A stretch of 64,000 nucleotides of DNA from Arion vulgaris (GCA_020796225.1 CM036754.1:20836867-20900866); one strand, 5' to 3'. Positions 32,180 through 43,098 are shown, counted from the first letter of the stretch. The notes: generated from the letters alone by a model not told the origin. Numbers and translations are program-made.

Positions 32180-32520
32180 ACCAACAACACAAGAAAAGAC
32201 AGAATCACAAACATCAGCATAAGAAAGAAAGTTGGCACAAAACCGTGCTTGAATTACATAGATAAACAAAGAATGAAGTGGTTTGGCCACTTAATAAGAA
32301 TTCAACCAAACTCCACAGTATACATAGTCTTCTACAACAGAACATCGAGAAAGAAGGCAAGAGGAAGACCACGGAAAAGATGGTTAGATGGCGTAGCATA
32401 ATCCTGTGAAAGAGCAAAGATAACAATCACACAAGCCACCAGAACAGCGCAAGACAAAAACAGAAAACCACGACACTGGGCAACAACCCGGTAGCAGTGT
32501 GACGACAAAAGAAGAAGAAG
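32180..32520 (+). pseudogene. LINE 3' end, family L3
   Basis: Matches 48670-49020 closely: IRKKVGTKPCLNYIDKQRMK, WFGHLIRIQPNSTVYIVFYN, KARGRPRKRWLDGVA, then one stop. It ends 'gcagtgtgacgacaaaagaa' with (GAA)n to 32523. Confidence 0.8.
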
Positions 32521-32559
32521 AAGAGTCACCCGTTGTGCAGGTCGAACTGGATGCCTGAA

Positions 32560-32700
32560 AAGCAGAGAGGTGTGTTTAATCAGCGAGCCACGGAACCATC
32601 AGTATGCATACTCTTCGACATCTGTTGGGGGAGACTGAGCACCTTTGGGTCTGCCCGGAGTGCAATGACGACAGTTTAGTAACCAATAACCAATAACTAA
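32560..32700. repeat. Dispersed repeat L, copy 2
   Basis: Same blocks as 24755-24870: 'cgagccacggaaccatcagt', 'ctgttgggggagactgagca', 'gggtctgcccggagtg'. Confidence 0.6.
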
Positions 32701-33054
32701 GGACATACGTGTGTCTAAATACATAGTCGCCAACACCAACCAGCATTACACATGATGATGGCATGTGCGACGTATGATTCTATCCTTATGTTCTAGATGC
32801 GTCAATCATCCGTGTAATGTGTAATGTCCTGAATACAATACCTGCCATTAACAGATGTCGTGCCAAATGGTATTATCTGTTCTAACACAAAAAATATGAC
32901 CTATTTCCTGCTACCTTAACTTAGGTAAGACTATTTATTTATTGATGATCTCGTTTAATGTTGTCCAATCTGTTACACTTTTTAATTAAAAAAATTAGTC
33001 TCTTGCTAAAGCTAACAAAACATATTAACATCGTTTTGAATACAAGCATGCATA
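32701..33054. other. Unassigned interval
   Basis: Nothing recognisable. Confidence 0.35.
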
Positions 33055-33485
33055 TTCCCAGTTGCAACGTATAGGTGTGAAGCATGGACGTTTAATAAGG
33101 CAGTGGGAATATATATATGTGCTTTTGAATATAAGTGATACAGAAGAGTCCTCCGTATATCTTGGACAGAGAAGAGAACAAATAGATCTATCCAGAAAGA
33201 ACTCAAAATCAAAGAAAACTGGCTGATGCTACAAATACGAAAGAGAAAAATTGAGATATTTTGGACATATAAAAAGGCATGAAGGGCTTGAGAAGACCAT
33301 CATGGAAGGAGGCATACCGACAAAGAGAAGAGAGGAAGACCACGGAGAAGATGGATTCAGGATGTAACTGATGGTTTGAACATGACGGCTGCAGAGGCAG
33401 GACATCTGGTCTATGAGAGAGAAATTCCGGAGGACTGTTGGGGTGGCATAGTGCTCAGGACTAGGTGTTTAGCTGACCATGACAA
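33055..33485 (+). pseudogene. LINE 3' end, family L1
   Basis: EAWTFNKAVGIYICAFEYK, frameshift, RRVLRISWTEKRTNRSIQKE, LKIKENWLML, frameshift, RGRPRRRWIQDVTDGLNMTA and EAGHLVYEREIPEDCWGG. The longest L1 copy here. Ends near 'gtgctcaggactaggtgttt'. Confidence 0.8.
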
Positions 33486-33548
33486 GAAATATTCTTCCCC
33501 AAAAAGACGTGCGATATAGATACGACATGTAAAGTATAGTATTTCATA

Positions 33549-33770
33549 TCAACATCATCAAATAGCTTGTACTGAGCAGCACTTTAAGGGACTTTACAAA
33601 TAGCTTGTCCTGAGCAGCACTTTAAGGGACTTTACAAATAGCTTGTGCTGAGCAGCACTTTAAGGGACTTTACAAATAGCTTGTCCTGAGCAGCACTTTA
33701 AGGGACTTTACAAATAGCTTGTCCTGAGCAGCACTTTAAGGGACTTTGCAAATAGATTCAAACTAAATTC
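33549..33770. repeat. 38-bp minisatellite built from the L1 3' terminus
   Basis: About five and a half units of 'caaatagcttgtcctgagca' plus 'gcactttaagggacttta'; period 38 checked at 33601 and 33639. The unit core 'catcaaatagcttgtcctgag' is the last coding sequence plus (ATG)n tail of LINE L1 in reverse (compare 680-710 and 26728). Confidence 0.9.
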
Positions 33771-33861
33771 CCCGTGCGAAGAACGGGTAAACTGCTATAT
33801 AGTTATCCAATATACCTCGAGTTATGAAAAAGCGTTGTTCAGTTAAAAAAACAAACTTATT

Positions 33862-33960
33862 TAGATACATTGAGCAAGACTGTCTGCTAGTGTATATTTA
33901 TAAGTCGTAGATACATTGAGCAAGACTTGCTAGTGTATATTTATAAGTCGTCAATTTAAA
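33862..33960. repeat. Imperfect tandem duplication of about 50 bp
   Basis: 'agatacattgagcaagactg' and 'gctagtgtatatttataagt' occur twice; the second copy lacks four bases. Confidence 0.85.
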
Positions 33961-34171
33961 TCATCCGTTGTTACACTGTGATCTCCGATACCCCACGAGC
34001 TTGTTTGATATCAGCATCAAAACTTCGCAAACATAGTCCACGCCGTAGAAAGTAGTGCATTCCTCGCATGCTTTCCCACACAGTAGGAACTGTAATCGTA
34101 TATTCATTATGTAGCTAGAACTTTGCTATCAGTTAATGAAAAACGGCTTCACATCTTAAATATTTCAGAAC

Positions 34172-34269
34172 AAGAAGGTCTCGGTGCGCAGGTAAGATGT
34201 TCACCTCTCGATCCAAGAGTACTTGGTTCGTTCCCCGCATGAAGCGATCGGGATATGTTTCCAGAGATA
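34172..34269 (+). mobile_element. SINE F, 5' part before a nested insertion
   Basis: tRNA-like head: ggtctcggtgcgcaggtaag, then box B 'ttggttcgttccccgcatga', then 'gggatatgtttccagagata'. The body resumes at 34831 after the inserted SINE A. Joining the two sides recreates the order found in the intact copies at 56690 and 18236. Confidence 0.85.
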
Positions 34270-34278
34270 CCTGACCTT

Positions 34279-34821
34279 CTTCTTCTTCTTTGTGTTAGTT
34301 CTTTACGACCAATTTTAATCATTCTTTGTGTTAGTTCTTTACGACCAATTTTAATCATTCTTTGTGTTAGTTCTTTACGACCAATTTTAATCATTCTTTG
34401 TGTTAGTTCTTTACGACCAATTTTAATCATTCTTTGTGTTAGTTCTTTACGACCAATTTTAATCATCCTTTGTGTTAGTTCTTTACGACCAATTTTAATC
34501 ATTCTTTGTGTTAGTTCTTTACGACCAATTTTAATCATTCTTTGTGTTAGTTCTTTACGACCAATTTTAATCATTCTTTGTGTTAGTTCTTTACGACCAA
34601 TTTTAATCACTCTTTGTGATATGTTTGATCTTTGCCAAGAACGTGTATACGTTGCACATTGGTTTAGTAGGCTCCTAAACGCGTGCATATTTCTACACAT
34701 TTAGGACACATGCATCCGATTTCAGCCAAACCTCCTTAGTCGCCTCTTACGACATGCGTGGCAGGTAACAGTGGTTCTATTCTTTACATCCCAAATTTGG
34801 GCCCCGGTAACCACTCAGGCG
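34279..34821 (-). mobile_element. SINE A nested in SINE F, with 9-bp TSD
   Basis: From (CTT)n at 34279 to ccactcaggcg at 34821, flanked by perfect cctgacctt copies (34270-34278 and 34822-34830). Other SINE A copies are about 256 bp. This one is 543 bp because a 36-bp segment next to its 3' tail has expanded to nine units. Confidence 0.92.
34288..34612. repeat. 36-bp array inside SINE A, nine units
   Basis: Unit tctttgtgttagttctttac plus gaccaattttaatcat; units differ by at most a base. A multiple of three, so it shows open frames on both strands (CVSSLRPILIIL plus, RMIKIGRKELTQ minus). The unit equals the 3' end of ordinary SINE A copies (compare 9475-9510 and 39880-39915). Confidence 0.95.
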
Positions 34822-34830
34822 CCTGACCTT

Positions 34831-35220
34831 AATGTAGGTGAGATCCGCGTCTTGTCCTATCGGAGATGGACGATAAAACATAGGTCCCATGTTCAAGTTG
34901 AGCAAGGAAAAGAACCCTTGGCAGTTGAAAATTGATAAGATTAGGTAGCATAGCCGCTGCACAGACACAATTCATTCAAATATTAAAATACAATTTAAAC
35001 AAAATTGTTTATCATCTTCATAATTGTATCGGGAACTCAAGCCGGGACTACGAAGTTCGTGCACTGCCGCTGAGATGTGTCTGTGTAATAAAGAGATCAG
35101 CGCACATATGGTTATTCACTGAAATGCAATAATGATAATTCAGTCAATCGGTCAATCAGTCAATCGGTCAATCGGTCAATCAGTCAATCGGTCAATCGGT
35201 CAATCACGCTGAAATTCAGA
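34831..35220 (+). mobile_element. SINE F, 3' part with (TCAATCGG)n tail
   Basis: Continues 'aatgtaggtgagatccgcgt', 'ctatcggagatggacgataa', 'tgcactgccgctgagatgtg' and ends in about nine TCAATCGG/TCAATCAG units (35132-35208). It shows that this family ends in a microsatellite tail of TCAA type. Confidence 0.85.
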
Positions 35221-35285
35221 GTCCAAACAGCAAACTTGCAATTATAAGAGGTAAAATCTTATTTTTCATATATATTGTTTATATG

Positions 35286-35537
35286 TGACAGTCTGTATCT
35301 TAACGGGTAGTAAGCTCGATCACAACCCGAGCGTACCTGGTTCAAACACCGCAGCAGGCACTTTTCAAGCAAATTAGTTTCGGTGAGATTTTTACGAAAG
35401 GTAAAAATAGACCTCCCCGTTCAGAAAACAATGTCAAACTACAGAACGTATAAGTGGTGCCTAGAAAATCAACGACTCGTTTACTGTAGTGGATAGCGAC
35501 GTCCTGTAAAGAATATGCCACGATTTTCATGTTAATT
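35286..35537 (+). mobile_element. SINE C copy, subtype with gagcgtacctgg
   Basis: Head gtctgtatcttaacgggtag and box B 'cctggttcaaacaccgcagc'; body 'tcgactcgtttactgtagtgg'-like; end 'gtcctgtaaagaatatgcca'. The same head subtype occurs at 50766 and, reversed, at 45660, 49560 and 54378. Confidence 0.8.
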
Positions 35538-35557
35538 GTCAAATCTAAACTATAGTT

Positions 35558-36005
35558 CATAGATTCCCAAACTTTTTCGGATCACCGCCCACTTTGCACA
35601 ACACAAACTTTGTAACGCCCCCCCCTCCACATTATAACAGTTTGCCAACGCCCCCCTATCACATATACACATGCTCTATTTCTCTTTGACATAGAAAATT
35701 AATATATATTTCTGTCATACATGGTCAATTTTCAAATGATTATATGCATGAAATAGAAAATTGATGGAAAAATGAATCGTGTAAGACGGGCATACTATGA
35801 ATTGAAATGCAGAATTCAAATTTTAAATGATTATTCAATCGCAAAAATACGAAAATAATTTATTTTAAAATATTTATTATTAATTTCTTCTTTAAGAACC
35901 TCTAATCGCCTGAACACCCCCAAATTCTTCTGAACCCACTATCGCCCCCTAGAACTTATCAACGCCCTCTGGGTGGGGGGGTACCGCCCACTTTGGGAAA
36001 CGCTG
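35558..36005 (+). mobile_element. hAT-type MITE family 2, full copy
   Basis: 448 bp from catagattcccaaacttttt to gtgggaaacgctg-type end (ctttgggaaacgctg), with perfect 8-bp TSD ctatagtt (35550-35557 and 36006-36013). The ends are imperfect inverted repeats (CATAGATTCCCAAA against CAGCGTTTCCCAAA). The interior is AT-rich with C-runs near both ends and encodes no protein. Confidence 0.9.
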
Positions 36006-36114
36006 CTATAGTTAGAGAAGGGTGTACCAACCACACTCACCACCCCCTCCGACACCTCATTCTCATTTCCCCATTATCCACTGTCCTGCCCTTAATTGTG
36101 TCCCCTATTTGGCC

Positions 36115-36300
36115 CACGCAATCGCTTCTATTTGTTCCTTATCATCGCTTATATTTGCCTCTCAGTATCGCGTCTATTTGTTCCTTATCATGGCTTATAT
36201 TTATTTGCCTCTCAGTATCGGTTCTATTTGTTCCTTATCATCGCTTATATTTATTTGCCTCTCAGTATCGCTTATATTTGTCAATCATTGTGGCGTCTAT
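36115..36300. repeat. 48-bp tandem repeat, about 3.5 units
   Basis: 'tctatttgttccttatcatcg' plus 'cttatatttatttgcctctc' plus 'agtatcg' repeated with small variation; the flanks fade into more diverged copies to about 36360. Confidence 0.85.
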
Positions 36301-36454
36301 TTACTTCTCAATGTGCATTTCATCTGCTCATTATGATGTCGCATATTTGTCTATCTTTGTGTCTTCTATGTGCCTTATACTCTAACGACAATCTTTTTTT
36401 CGCATCTTGACACTGTTACAAAGTATCTCTGATCTACAACAGTGATTCACAGAA

Positions 36455-38645
36455 TGTGCTATAAGACGACGTAAGTGAGCGATAGGACGACGTAAATTGG
36501 CAATAATACGGCGTAAGTGGGAGATAAGACGGCGTAAGTAGGCAATAAGACGGCGTAAGTTGGTGATAAGACGACGTAAGTTGGCGATAAGACGACGTAA
36601 GTGAGCGATAAGACGACGTAAGTGAGCGATAAGACGACGTAAGTTGGCGATAAGACGACCTAAGTAGGCGATACGATGACGTAAGTGAGCGATAAGATGG
36701 CGTAAGTTTGTGATAAGATTACGTAAGATGGCGATGAGACGATGTAAGCTGGCGATACGACGACGTAAGTTGGCGATACGATGCCATAGTTGGGCGATAA
36801 GATTACGTAGGTAGGCGATCTGATGACTTAGTTAGGTGATAAAATGTGGGCGATAAGCCGACGTAAGTGAGCGATAAGACGGCGTAAGTGTGCAATAGGA
36901 CGACATAGGTGGTCGATAAGACGACATAAGTGGACGATAAGACGACGTAAGTGGACGATAAGACGACGTAAGTGTTCGATAAGACGACGTAAGTAGGCGA
37001 TAAGGTGACGTAATATGGCGATAAGACGACATAAGTGGACGATAAGACGACATAAGTAGGCGATAAGGTGACGTAATATGGCGATAAGACGACATAAGTG
37101 GACGATAAGACGACGTAAGTGGGAGATAAGACGACGTAAGTGGACGATAAAACGACGTAAGTGGGAGAAGACGACGTAAGTGGGGATAACACGACGTAAG
37201 TGGAGATAAGATAGCATAGTGGAGATAACGACGTAAGTGGAGATAACACGACGTAAGTGGGAGATAAGACGACGTAAGTGGAGATAAGATGAATAAGTGG
37301 GAGATAAGATAACATAAGTGGGAGATAAACGACAAAGTGGGAGATAACACGACGTAAGTGGGAGATAAGATGACGTAAGTGGGAGATAAATGAACTAAGT
37401 GGGAGATAACACGACGTAAGTGGAGATAAGATGAATAAGTGGCGATAAGACGACATAAGTGGGAGATAACACGACGTAAGTGGGAGATAAGATGATAAGT
37501 GCGGATAAGACGACATAAGTGGGAGATAACACGACGTAAGTGGGAGATAAGATGATATAAGTGGGCGATAAGACGACATAAGTGGGAGATAACACGACGT
37601 AAGTGGGAGATAAGATGACGTAAGTGGGAGATAAGATGACATAAGTGGGAGATAAGATGACGTAAGTGGGAGATAAGACGACATAAGTGGGAGATAAGAC
37701 AACATAAGTGGGAGATAAGACGACATAAGTGGGAGATAAGATGACGTAAGTGGGAGATAAGATGACGTAAGTGGGAGATAAGACGACGTAAGTGGGAGAT
37801 AAGATGACGTAAGTGGGAGATAAGACGACGTAAGTGGGAGATAAGATGACGTAAGTGGGAGATAAGACGACGTAAGTGGGAGATAAGACTGACGTAAGTG
37901 GAGATAAGACGACATAAGTGAGAGATAAGATGACATAAGTGGGAGATAAGACGACATAAGTGGGAGATAAGATGACGTAAGTGGGAGATAAGATGACTAA
38001 GTGGAGATAAGACGACATAAGGGGAGATAAGAGCATAAGGGAGATAAGAGACTAGGGAGATAAGATGACCTAAGTGGGAGATAAGACGACATAAGTGGGA
38101 GATAAGATGACATAAGTGGGAGATAAGATGACTATAGTGGGAGATAAGACGACCTAAGTGGGAGATAAGATGACGTAAGTGGGAGATAAGATGACATAAG
38201 TGGGAGATAAGATGACGTAAGTGGAGATAAGACGACATAAGTGGGAGATAAGATGACTAAGTGGGAGATAAGACGACATAAGTGGGAGATAGAATAAGGA
38301 GTAAGATGACATAAGTGGGAGATAAGACAACATAAGTGGGAGATAAGACGACATAAGTGGGAGATAAGATGACATAAGTGGGAGATAAGACGACATAAGT
38401 GGGAGATAAGACGACGTAAGTGGGAGATAAGATGACATAAGTGGGAGATAAGACGACATAAGTGGGAGATAAGATGACGTAAGTGGGAGATAAGACGACA
38501 TAAGTGGGAGATAAGACGACGTAAGTGGGAGATAAGATGACATAAGGAGATAGAGATAAGTGAGATAAGACGACATAAGTGGGAGATAAGATGACATAAG
38601 TGGAGATAAGATGACATAGTGGAGATAAGAGTATAAGGGCGATAA
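36455..38645. repeat. 21-bp satellite, about 100 units
   Basis: Unit gggagataagatgacgtaag+t, with GACGACATAAG and GACGACGTAAG variants. The left 550 bp has diverged units (gcgataag, ggcgat); the centre and right are homogeneous. Shortened units cluster at 37200-37520, 37990-38060 and 38290/38550-38640. Because 21 is divisible by three, all minus frames stay open (384, 468, 213 codons and others, such as SSYLPLT or LISHLRR repeats). These are by-products, not proteins. Confidence 0.97.
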
Positions 38646-38689
38646 GTGTCACCATGAACACTTAAAGAACATTGTACAACGTAATCTTT

Positions 38690-39110
38690 CTCCCAACATT
38701 ATGATATCAGCTTTAAACATGAACACTGACATCAAATGGTAGAAGAAAACTAGTCACAATAGAAATTAAGTGTCTGCGCAGAATGCTGGGAGTATCAAGA
38801 AGAGACCGTTTAGAAATGTAGACATCTGGAAAAAAGTGGGTACAACATCAGTACCGAATTTCATCAAGAAACAACAAATTAAATGGTTCGGCCACATAAG
38901 CATATTACCAACAGACAGTGCACCTCAAAGAGTACCGTTGCTCCGATATAATGGATAAAAAGCAAAAGGGCGGCCACGCAAAAGATTGACAGAGATAACA
39001 GAAGCGACGAAAGACACTATTATGAAGCGCACACAATTGCCCGTTCTAGAAATCTTTTCTTATCTTGATACTGTGGGGAAAAACAGAGTTGGAGAAAAAA
39101 AAGTTCATGT
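38690..39110 (+). pseudogene. LINE 3' end, family L4
   Basis: CLRRMLGVSRRDR-like block near 38770, then VGTTSVPNFIKKQQIKWFGH, ISILPTDSAPQRVPLLRYNG, a stop, then KGRPRKRLTEIT-like sequence. Ends near 'cttatcttgatactgtgggg'. Confidence 0.75.
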
Positions 39111-39635
39111 CAAACTTGTCATAACATTAGAACCATTAATTGTAGTGTTAATTTAACCTGTGGTGTCGGGTAATGTGACAGTATACGGCGTTGTCGACAG
39201 TAGTAAATGTTTTCCTAGGGCAAATAGTTTTTGTCCGAACTCTAACCTAGTGTTTACCGTGTATAAACATTTTTTGTCAAAATATTTCGCATTCTTGGGC
39301 AAATGTTCCTGCAAGGTAAGTGTCCTTTTACGTCTGCCAGGAAACCATCGCGTATCTTGTGTGAGATCAGTAAGACAAGTATTTACGAATATTAGTGTTC
39401 CAAGACCAGGAAATATATGTAATTTATTCGATCACGTTCAATGACATAATGATATGTATGTTAGCGTGGGACGTCCATAGGTTAATAAAAAAGAAAAAAG
39501 GGGGCGGTGCGGATATAGACCCCCTTTTCTACCCATCCCCTTAACCCCTTCACCCTTTGAGCCGATTCACCTGCTCGTTGTATTTTTGGAAATGACGTAA
39601 AGACAGTCTATTGGCTGGTTCAGTACGCATTACAA
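39111..39635. other. Unassigned interval
   Basis: A small open frame at 39160-39444 shows no domain. Nothing else recognisable. Confidence 0.35.
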
Positions 39636-39805
39636 TACTTCTTCTTCTCGATCGCTCCATGTCCACCACTTATTAAACCACTCTTTGTGGTTTGGGATCT
39701 GAGCCTAAGAGCGATTGTGCGTTGTGCCAAGTTATGCGCCTATGGGTGCCTAGACCAGCACATCCGATTTCTTGCCACGCTTTTTATTTACTAGGGTAGC
39801 TGTTC
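39636..39805 (-). mobile_element. SINE B copy, 5'-truncated
   Basis: From cttcttctcgatcgctccat to 'tttactagggtagctgttcc' near 39805. Confidence 0.75.
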
Positions 39806-39862
39806 CTAGAACCGTGAGACGGATGGAACGGATGGGCTTGCCACTTGGACGTCGTCATTTTA

Positions 39863-40120
39863 CTCTTCTTCTTCTTTGCGTTCGTTCTTTACAACCAATT
39901 TTAATCACTCTTTGTGATATGTTTGATCTTTGACAAGAACGTGTATACGTTGCACATTGGTTTGGTAGATCCCAAAATGCACAGACTTCTACACGTTTAG
40001 GACATGTGCATCCGATTTCAGCCAAACCTCATTAGCCGCCTCTTACGACATGCGTGGCATTCGTTTCCGTGGCCAACGTGGCAAACACCCCAAATTTGGG
40101 CCCCAGTAACCACTCGGGAG
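39863..40120 (-). mobile_element. SINE A copy
   Basis: From ttcttcttctttgcgttcgt to 'cccagtaaccactcggga'. It has one 36-bp tail unit, the unexpanded state, and a small local substitution near 40060 (ttcgtttccgtggccaacgt). Confidence 0.8.
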
Positions 40121-40314
40121 GTCACCTTACTCGAGTAGGATGATCGGCGTCCGAAAAGTAGTATCGGCCCTTCGCTAACTTTTGGGTTTGTAGAATTGCA
40201 ATACAACTATTCCCAACGGTTCAAAAACAATTTCGGAGTGAAAGGGTTAAAATGGCTTTTTTGATAAAACATTTTTATGCAAATCTGATCTCCATTGTCG
40301 TGTATTAATATTTA

Positions 40315-40475
40315 CAGTGGCGGCTCGTCATTAAGGGCCACTGGGGCTGGCCCCACGAAAAATAATGTTTAACGTGTATTTATTATTTTATAAATTAAAA
40401 CATAACCCCAAACCATGATTTTTCCGAAAATTTGTGTCTGGCCCCACCAACAAAAATGATTACGAGCCGCCACTG
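40315..40475 (+). mobile_element. hAT-type MITE family 1, copy 2
   Basis: 161 bp, ends cagtggcggctcgt and acgagccgccactg (perfect 14-bp inverted ends), TSD aatattta at 40307-40314 and 40476-40483. Confidence 0.93.
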
Positions 40476-40483
40476 AATATTTA

Positions 40484-40821
40484 CTATGATATAATATTAA
40501 GAAACTGATCTATACTTATATGTTGACTACTCATATCTTATACTACCGGAAGCTAACTCGCGTGACTATAACCATTCCCTATAGAGGTATATATTTATTG
40601 TGCAGATTTCGTTTAAGATAACACTGCGCAACAGCGGGAGCTGAAACGATCGCATTTCAAGATTACACAAGACTCTGCAGACGCTTTATGGCTTTAGCTG
40701 CCCATTTATCTCACAATATAGAGCAAATATTGGCTGTACATTTTTTTCTAATCCCATTTTTCAATTTATGTTGATTTGTTTATATCATAACAAGCGCACA
40801 ATTAATGCAGCCTGTCTTTTC
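40484..40821. other. Unassigned interval
   Basis: Nothing recognisable. Confidence 0.3.
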
Positions 40822-41090
40822 TTTCTTCTTCCTCTTCTTCTTCTTCGAGCGCTCCATATCGACTACATGTTAAACCACTCTTTGTTATTTGTATGTGATC
40901 TGAGCATAGAGCGATTTTACGTTCTGCCAGTTATGCGCCTACAAGAAGGCCCGCACTTGATTTCTGCGATGCTTTTTATTTACTAAGGTAGCTTCCTAGG
41001 CCCCTACCCCAGTCGCCTCTTACGACATGCCTTGTAGGTCGCATTGTTACTATTCTTTACTTCCCTTGTGAGCGCTGGAAACACACCGGC
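40822..41090 (-). mobile_element. SINE B copy
   Basis: From cttcttcttcttcgagcgctc through 'tacgacatgccttgtaggtc' to 'gagcgctggaaacacaccgg'. Nearly full length. Confidence 0.75.
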
Positions 41091-41260
41091 GGTCTTCCTT
41101 TCGTACGCTTCCTTTCTTCCTTTCGCTTCCTTTCTTTCGATCGTTCTAACTTTTGTCTATATTTTAATGTTGTCTCATGTATACATTTCACTGTATTTAG
41201 AAGCTCACACGGAGGTCCGTGTAGTCTTCTATTCAGTGTTTTTTCACTAGACCAGTGAGT

Positions 41261-41427
41261 CAGTGGCAGCTCGTCTTTAAGGGTCAGTGGGCCCGGGCGC
41301 CACCAAAAATAAGGTGTAACGTGTATTTATTGTTGTAAACATTAAAATATATCCTAACCGAAACCATGATTTTTCCGAAAAATTTCTTTCTGGCCCCACC
41401 AGCAAAAATGATCACGAGCCGCCACTG
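41261..41427 (+). mobile_element. hAT-type MITE family 1, copy 3
   Basis: 167 bp, ends cagtggcagctcgt and acgagccgccactg, TSD cagtgagt at 41253-41260 and 41428-41435. Confidence 0.93.
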
Positions 41428-41439
41428 CAGTGAGTTTGC

Positions 41440-41665
41440 TTCGGTATATCATATTCATGGCAGTCCTGAAGCATGTGATCTGCAGTCTATGGTGTCTGTT
41501 CACATGTACAATTAGCTGAACTGCCAATCTTGAACTTTGTATACACGTGGCTGGGAGTCGATTCTGTCCTTTTGTGAGGTGTAGAATAACTAAACTTTTG
41601 GGAAACCTGACAGACCTGAAGCTGACTGCCCAGTGTGTGGTCCACGGTAAACTAAGCGCGTGACC
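41440..41665 (-). pseudogene. LINE region after RNase H (zinc-knuckle-like)
   Basis: Minus strand: RTESTPSHVYTKFKIGSSAN, CTCEQTP, a stop, TADHMLQDCHEYDIPKQ. This is the CxC...TxxHxLxxC pattern that follows the RNase H domain in I/jockey-like LINEs. An inserted (GAA)n tail near 41680 marks another element's end beside it. Confidence 0.65.
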
Positions 41666-41699
41666 AGAGATCACTGAAGAAGAAGAAGGTGTAGAATTA

Positions 41700-42100
41700 C
41701 AACTTATTCTAATCTGCTCATATTTTGGTAGTCGACCTGTGTTATATGGCATTTTCCCGGTCTTTACAGACTGTCAACACTCTCCATTTATGCCTAGCCT
41801 GGGCAGATGATATGGGAATGTGCCTTGCCCATTTTGCACAAAACCCTTCCTCTTTACCCTACTGTTCATTCCAATGTAAAGACAAAGTCCATATGTTTGG
41901 AATCAAGCAGAGTTTGCAGGGGATGTCAGAATATGAAATGGAATACACACATAACCATCAGCTGTCTTAGTTTCCCTCCCTCTGGATTTGGGGTGAATGT
42001 TTACTCCTCTAGTCTTCTGCACAATCGTGCTGCCCTACAGAGAAGCGGGGATTTTCTATCAGGATTTACTCCTAGCTTTTAGTTTTCCGCACCCCTCCAC
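41700..42100. other. Unassigned interval, possibly repetitive
   Basis: Short open frames only; no domain recognised. Confidence 0.3.
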
Positions 42101-42104
42101 AAGG

Positions 42105-42292
42105 CAGTTGGTTTAACAGTTACATATGATGCCGTCTACTGTCATACGATAGAATATCAAACATCTGATGTGTCAGTTGGTTTAACAGTTACATATGATG
42201 CCGTCTACTGTCATACGATAGAATATCAAACATCTGATGTGTCAGTTGGTTTAACAGTTACATATGATGCCGTCTACTGTCATACGGTAGAA
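42105..42292. repeat. 69-bp tandem repeat, about 2.7 units
   Basis: cagttggtttaacagttaca starts at 42105, 42174 and 42243. The unit includes 'tgatgccgtctactgtcata', the reverse of the gacagtagacgg motif in the 105-bp array at 13807. Confidence 0.9.
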
Positions 42293-42347
42293 GAGAAAAA
42301 AAAAATTTGATATGTCCTGTGTTAGTAATGAAGATACTAAAATGTAC

Positions 42348-42545
42348 ACCCTGTTTAGTTGCCCCATGTGCACCCTGTTTAGATGCCCCGTGTACACCCT
42401 GTTTAGTTGCCCCTCTACACCATGTTTAGTTTCCCATGTGCACCTGTTTAGTTGCCACATGTACACACTGTTTAGTTGCCCCCTGAACACCATGTTTAGT
42501 TACCCCATGTGCACCTGTTTAGTTGCCCCATGTTCACATTGTTAC
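42348..42545. repeat. Degenerate 22-26 bp tandem repeat
   Basis: About nine units built on 'ccctgtttagttgccccatg' plus 'tgcac', with variable lengths. Confidence 0.85.
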
Positions 42546-42659
42546 ACCTCCGTCAAATTGAATACAAATTAATGTCATAATGCTCTTCCTATATTGTGCT
42601 TATTCATAATCTTCATTTGCTTAAACTTCTATCTATCTATATCCTCTTATTGTCCCGTT

Positions 42660-42890
42660 TGACTTAAAACTATTCCACATGAGATTTCCATTGCCGTTCT
42701 GCCACCTTTCTACTAATTGTTTCCAACTTCATGCCACAGTCTTTCATATCTCTGTTCACAGTTCTTCTCCGTGTTTTCTTTGCACATCCAGACCTTCTTT
42801 TTCCATCTGCTGTCCATCGGAGAACCGTCATAACCAATGCTCCACCTGGCATAAGACACAGGAAACACTTTTGTCGCATTCACTCGTGGC
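42660..42890 (-). pseudogene. LINE C-terminal tail
   Basis: Minus strand: LRWTADGKRRSGCAKKTRRR, TVNRDMKDCGMKLETISRKV, AERQWKSHVE. This is the RWTPDGKRKRGRPKETWRRT...W tail of LINE RTs, with GRPKETW decayed. One copy in the window. Confidence 0.7.
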
Positions 42891-43046
42891 CAACGTAACT
42901 ACGTTAGTAACGTTGGCCACGATTCACTGTTACCGGGCGCGTTAGCTCACTGAGTCCATCATAAATTTCGAAGTAATATAGAAATTGTGAAGAATGTTGG
43001 GTCTATTTTGAATTCTACCAAAACAAGTTGATCACATCACGCAGTG

Positions 43047-43098
43047 TTTATATGTCAACTGTTTATATTTCAACTGTTTATATTTCAACTGTTTATAT
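43047..43098. repeat. 16-bp tandem repeat
   Basis: tcaactgtttatattt about 3.5 times. Confidence 0.9.

Noticed and set aside
34149..34704. Open frames of 183 (minus) and 149 (plus) codons
   Set aside because: Products of the 36-bp array within SINE A.
36803..38661. Minus-strand open frames of 384, 468, 213, 161, 147 and 134 codons
   Set aside because: All come from a 21-bp tandem unit, whose length keeps every frame open. Several overlap on the same bases.
41354..41752. 132-codon minus-strand open frame as a gene
   Set aside because: The LINE zinc-knuckle reading lies in another frame of the same strand, and the open frame also runs into a MITE.
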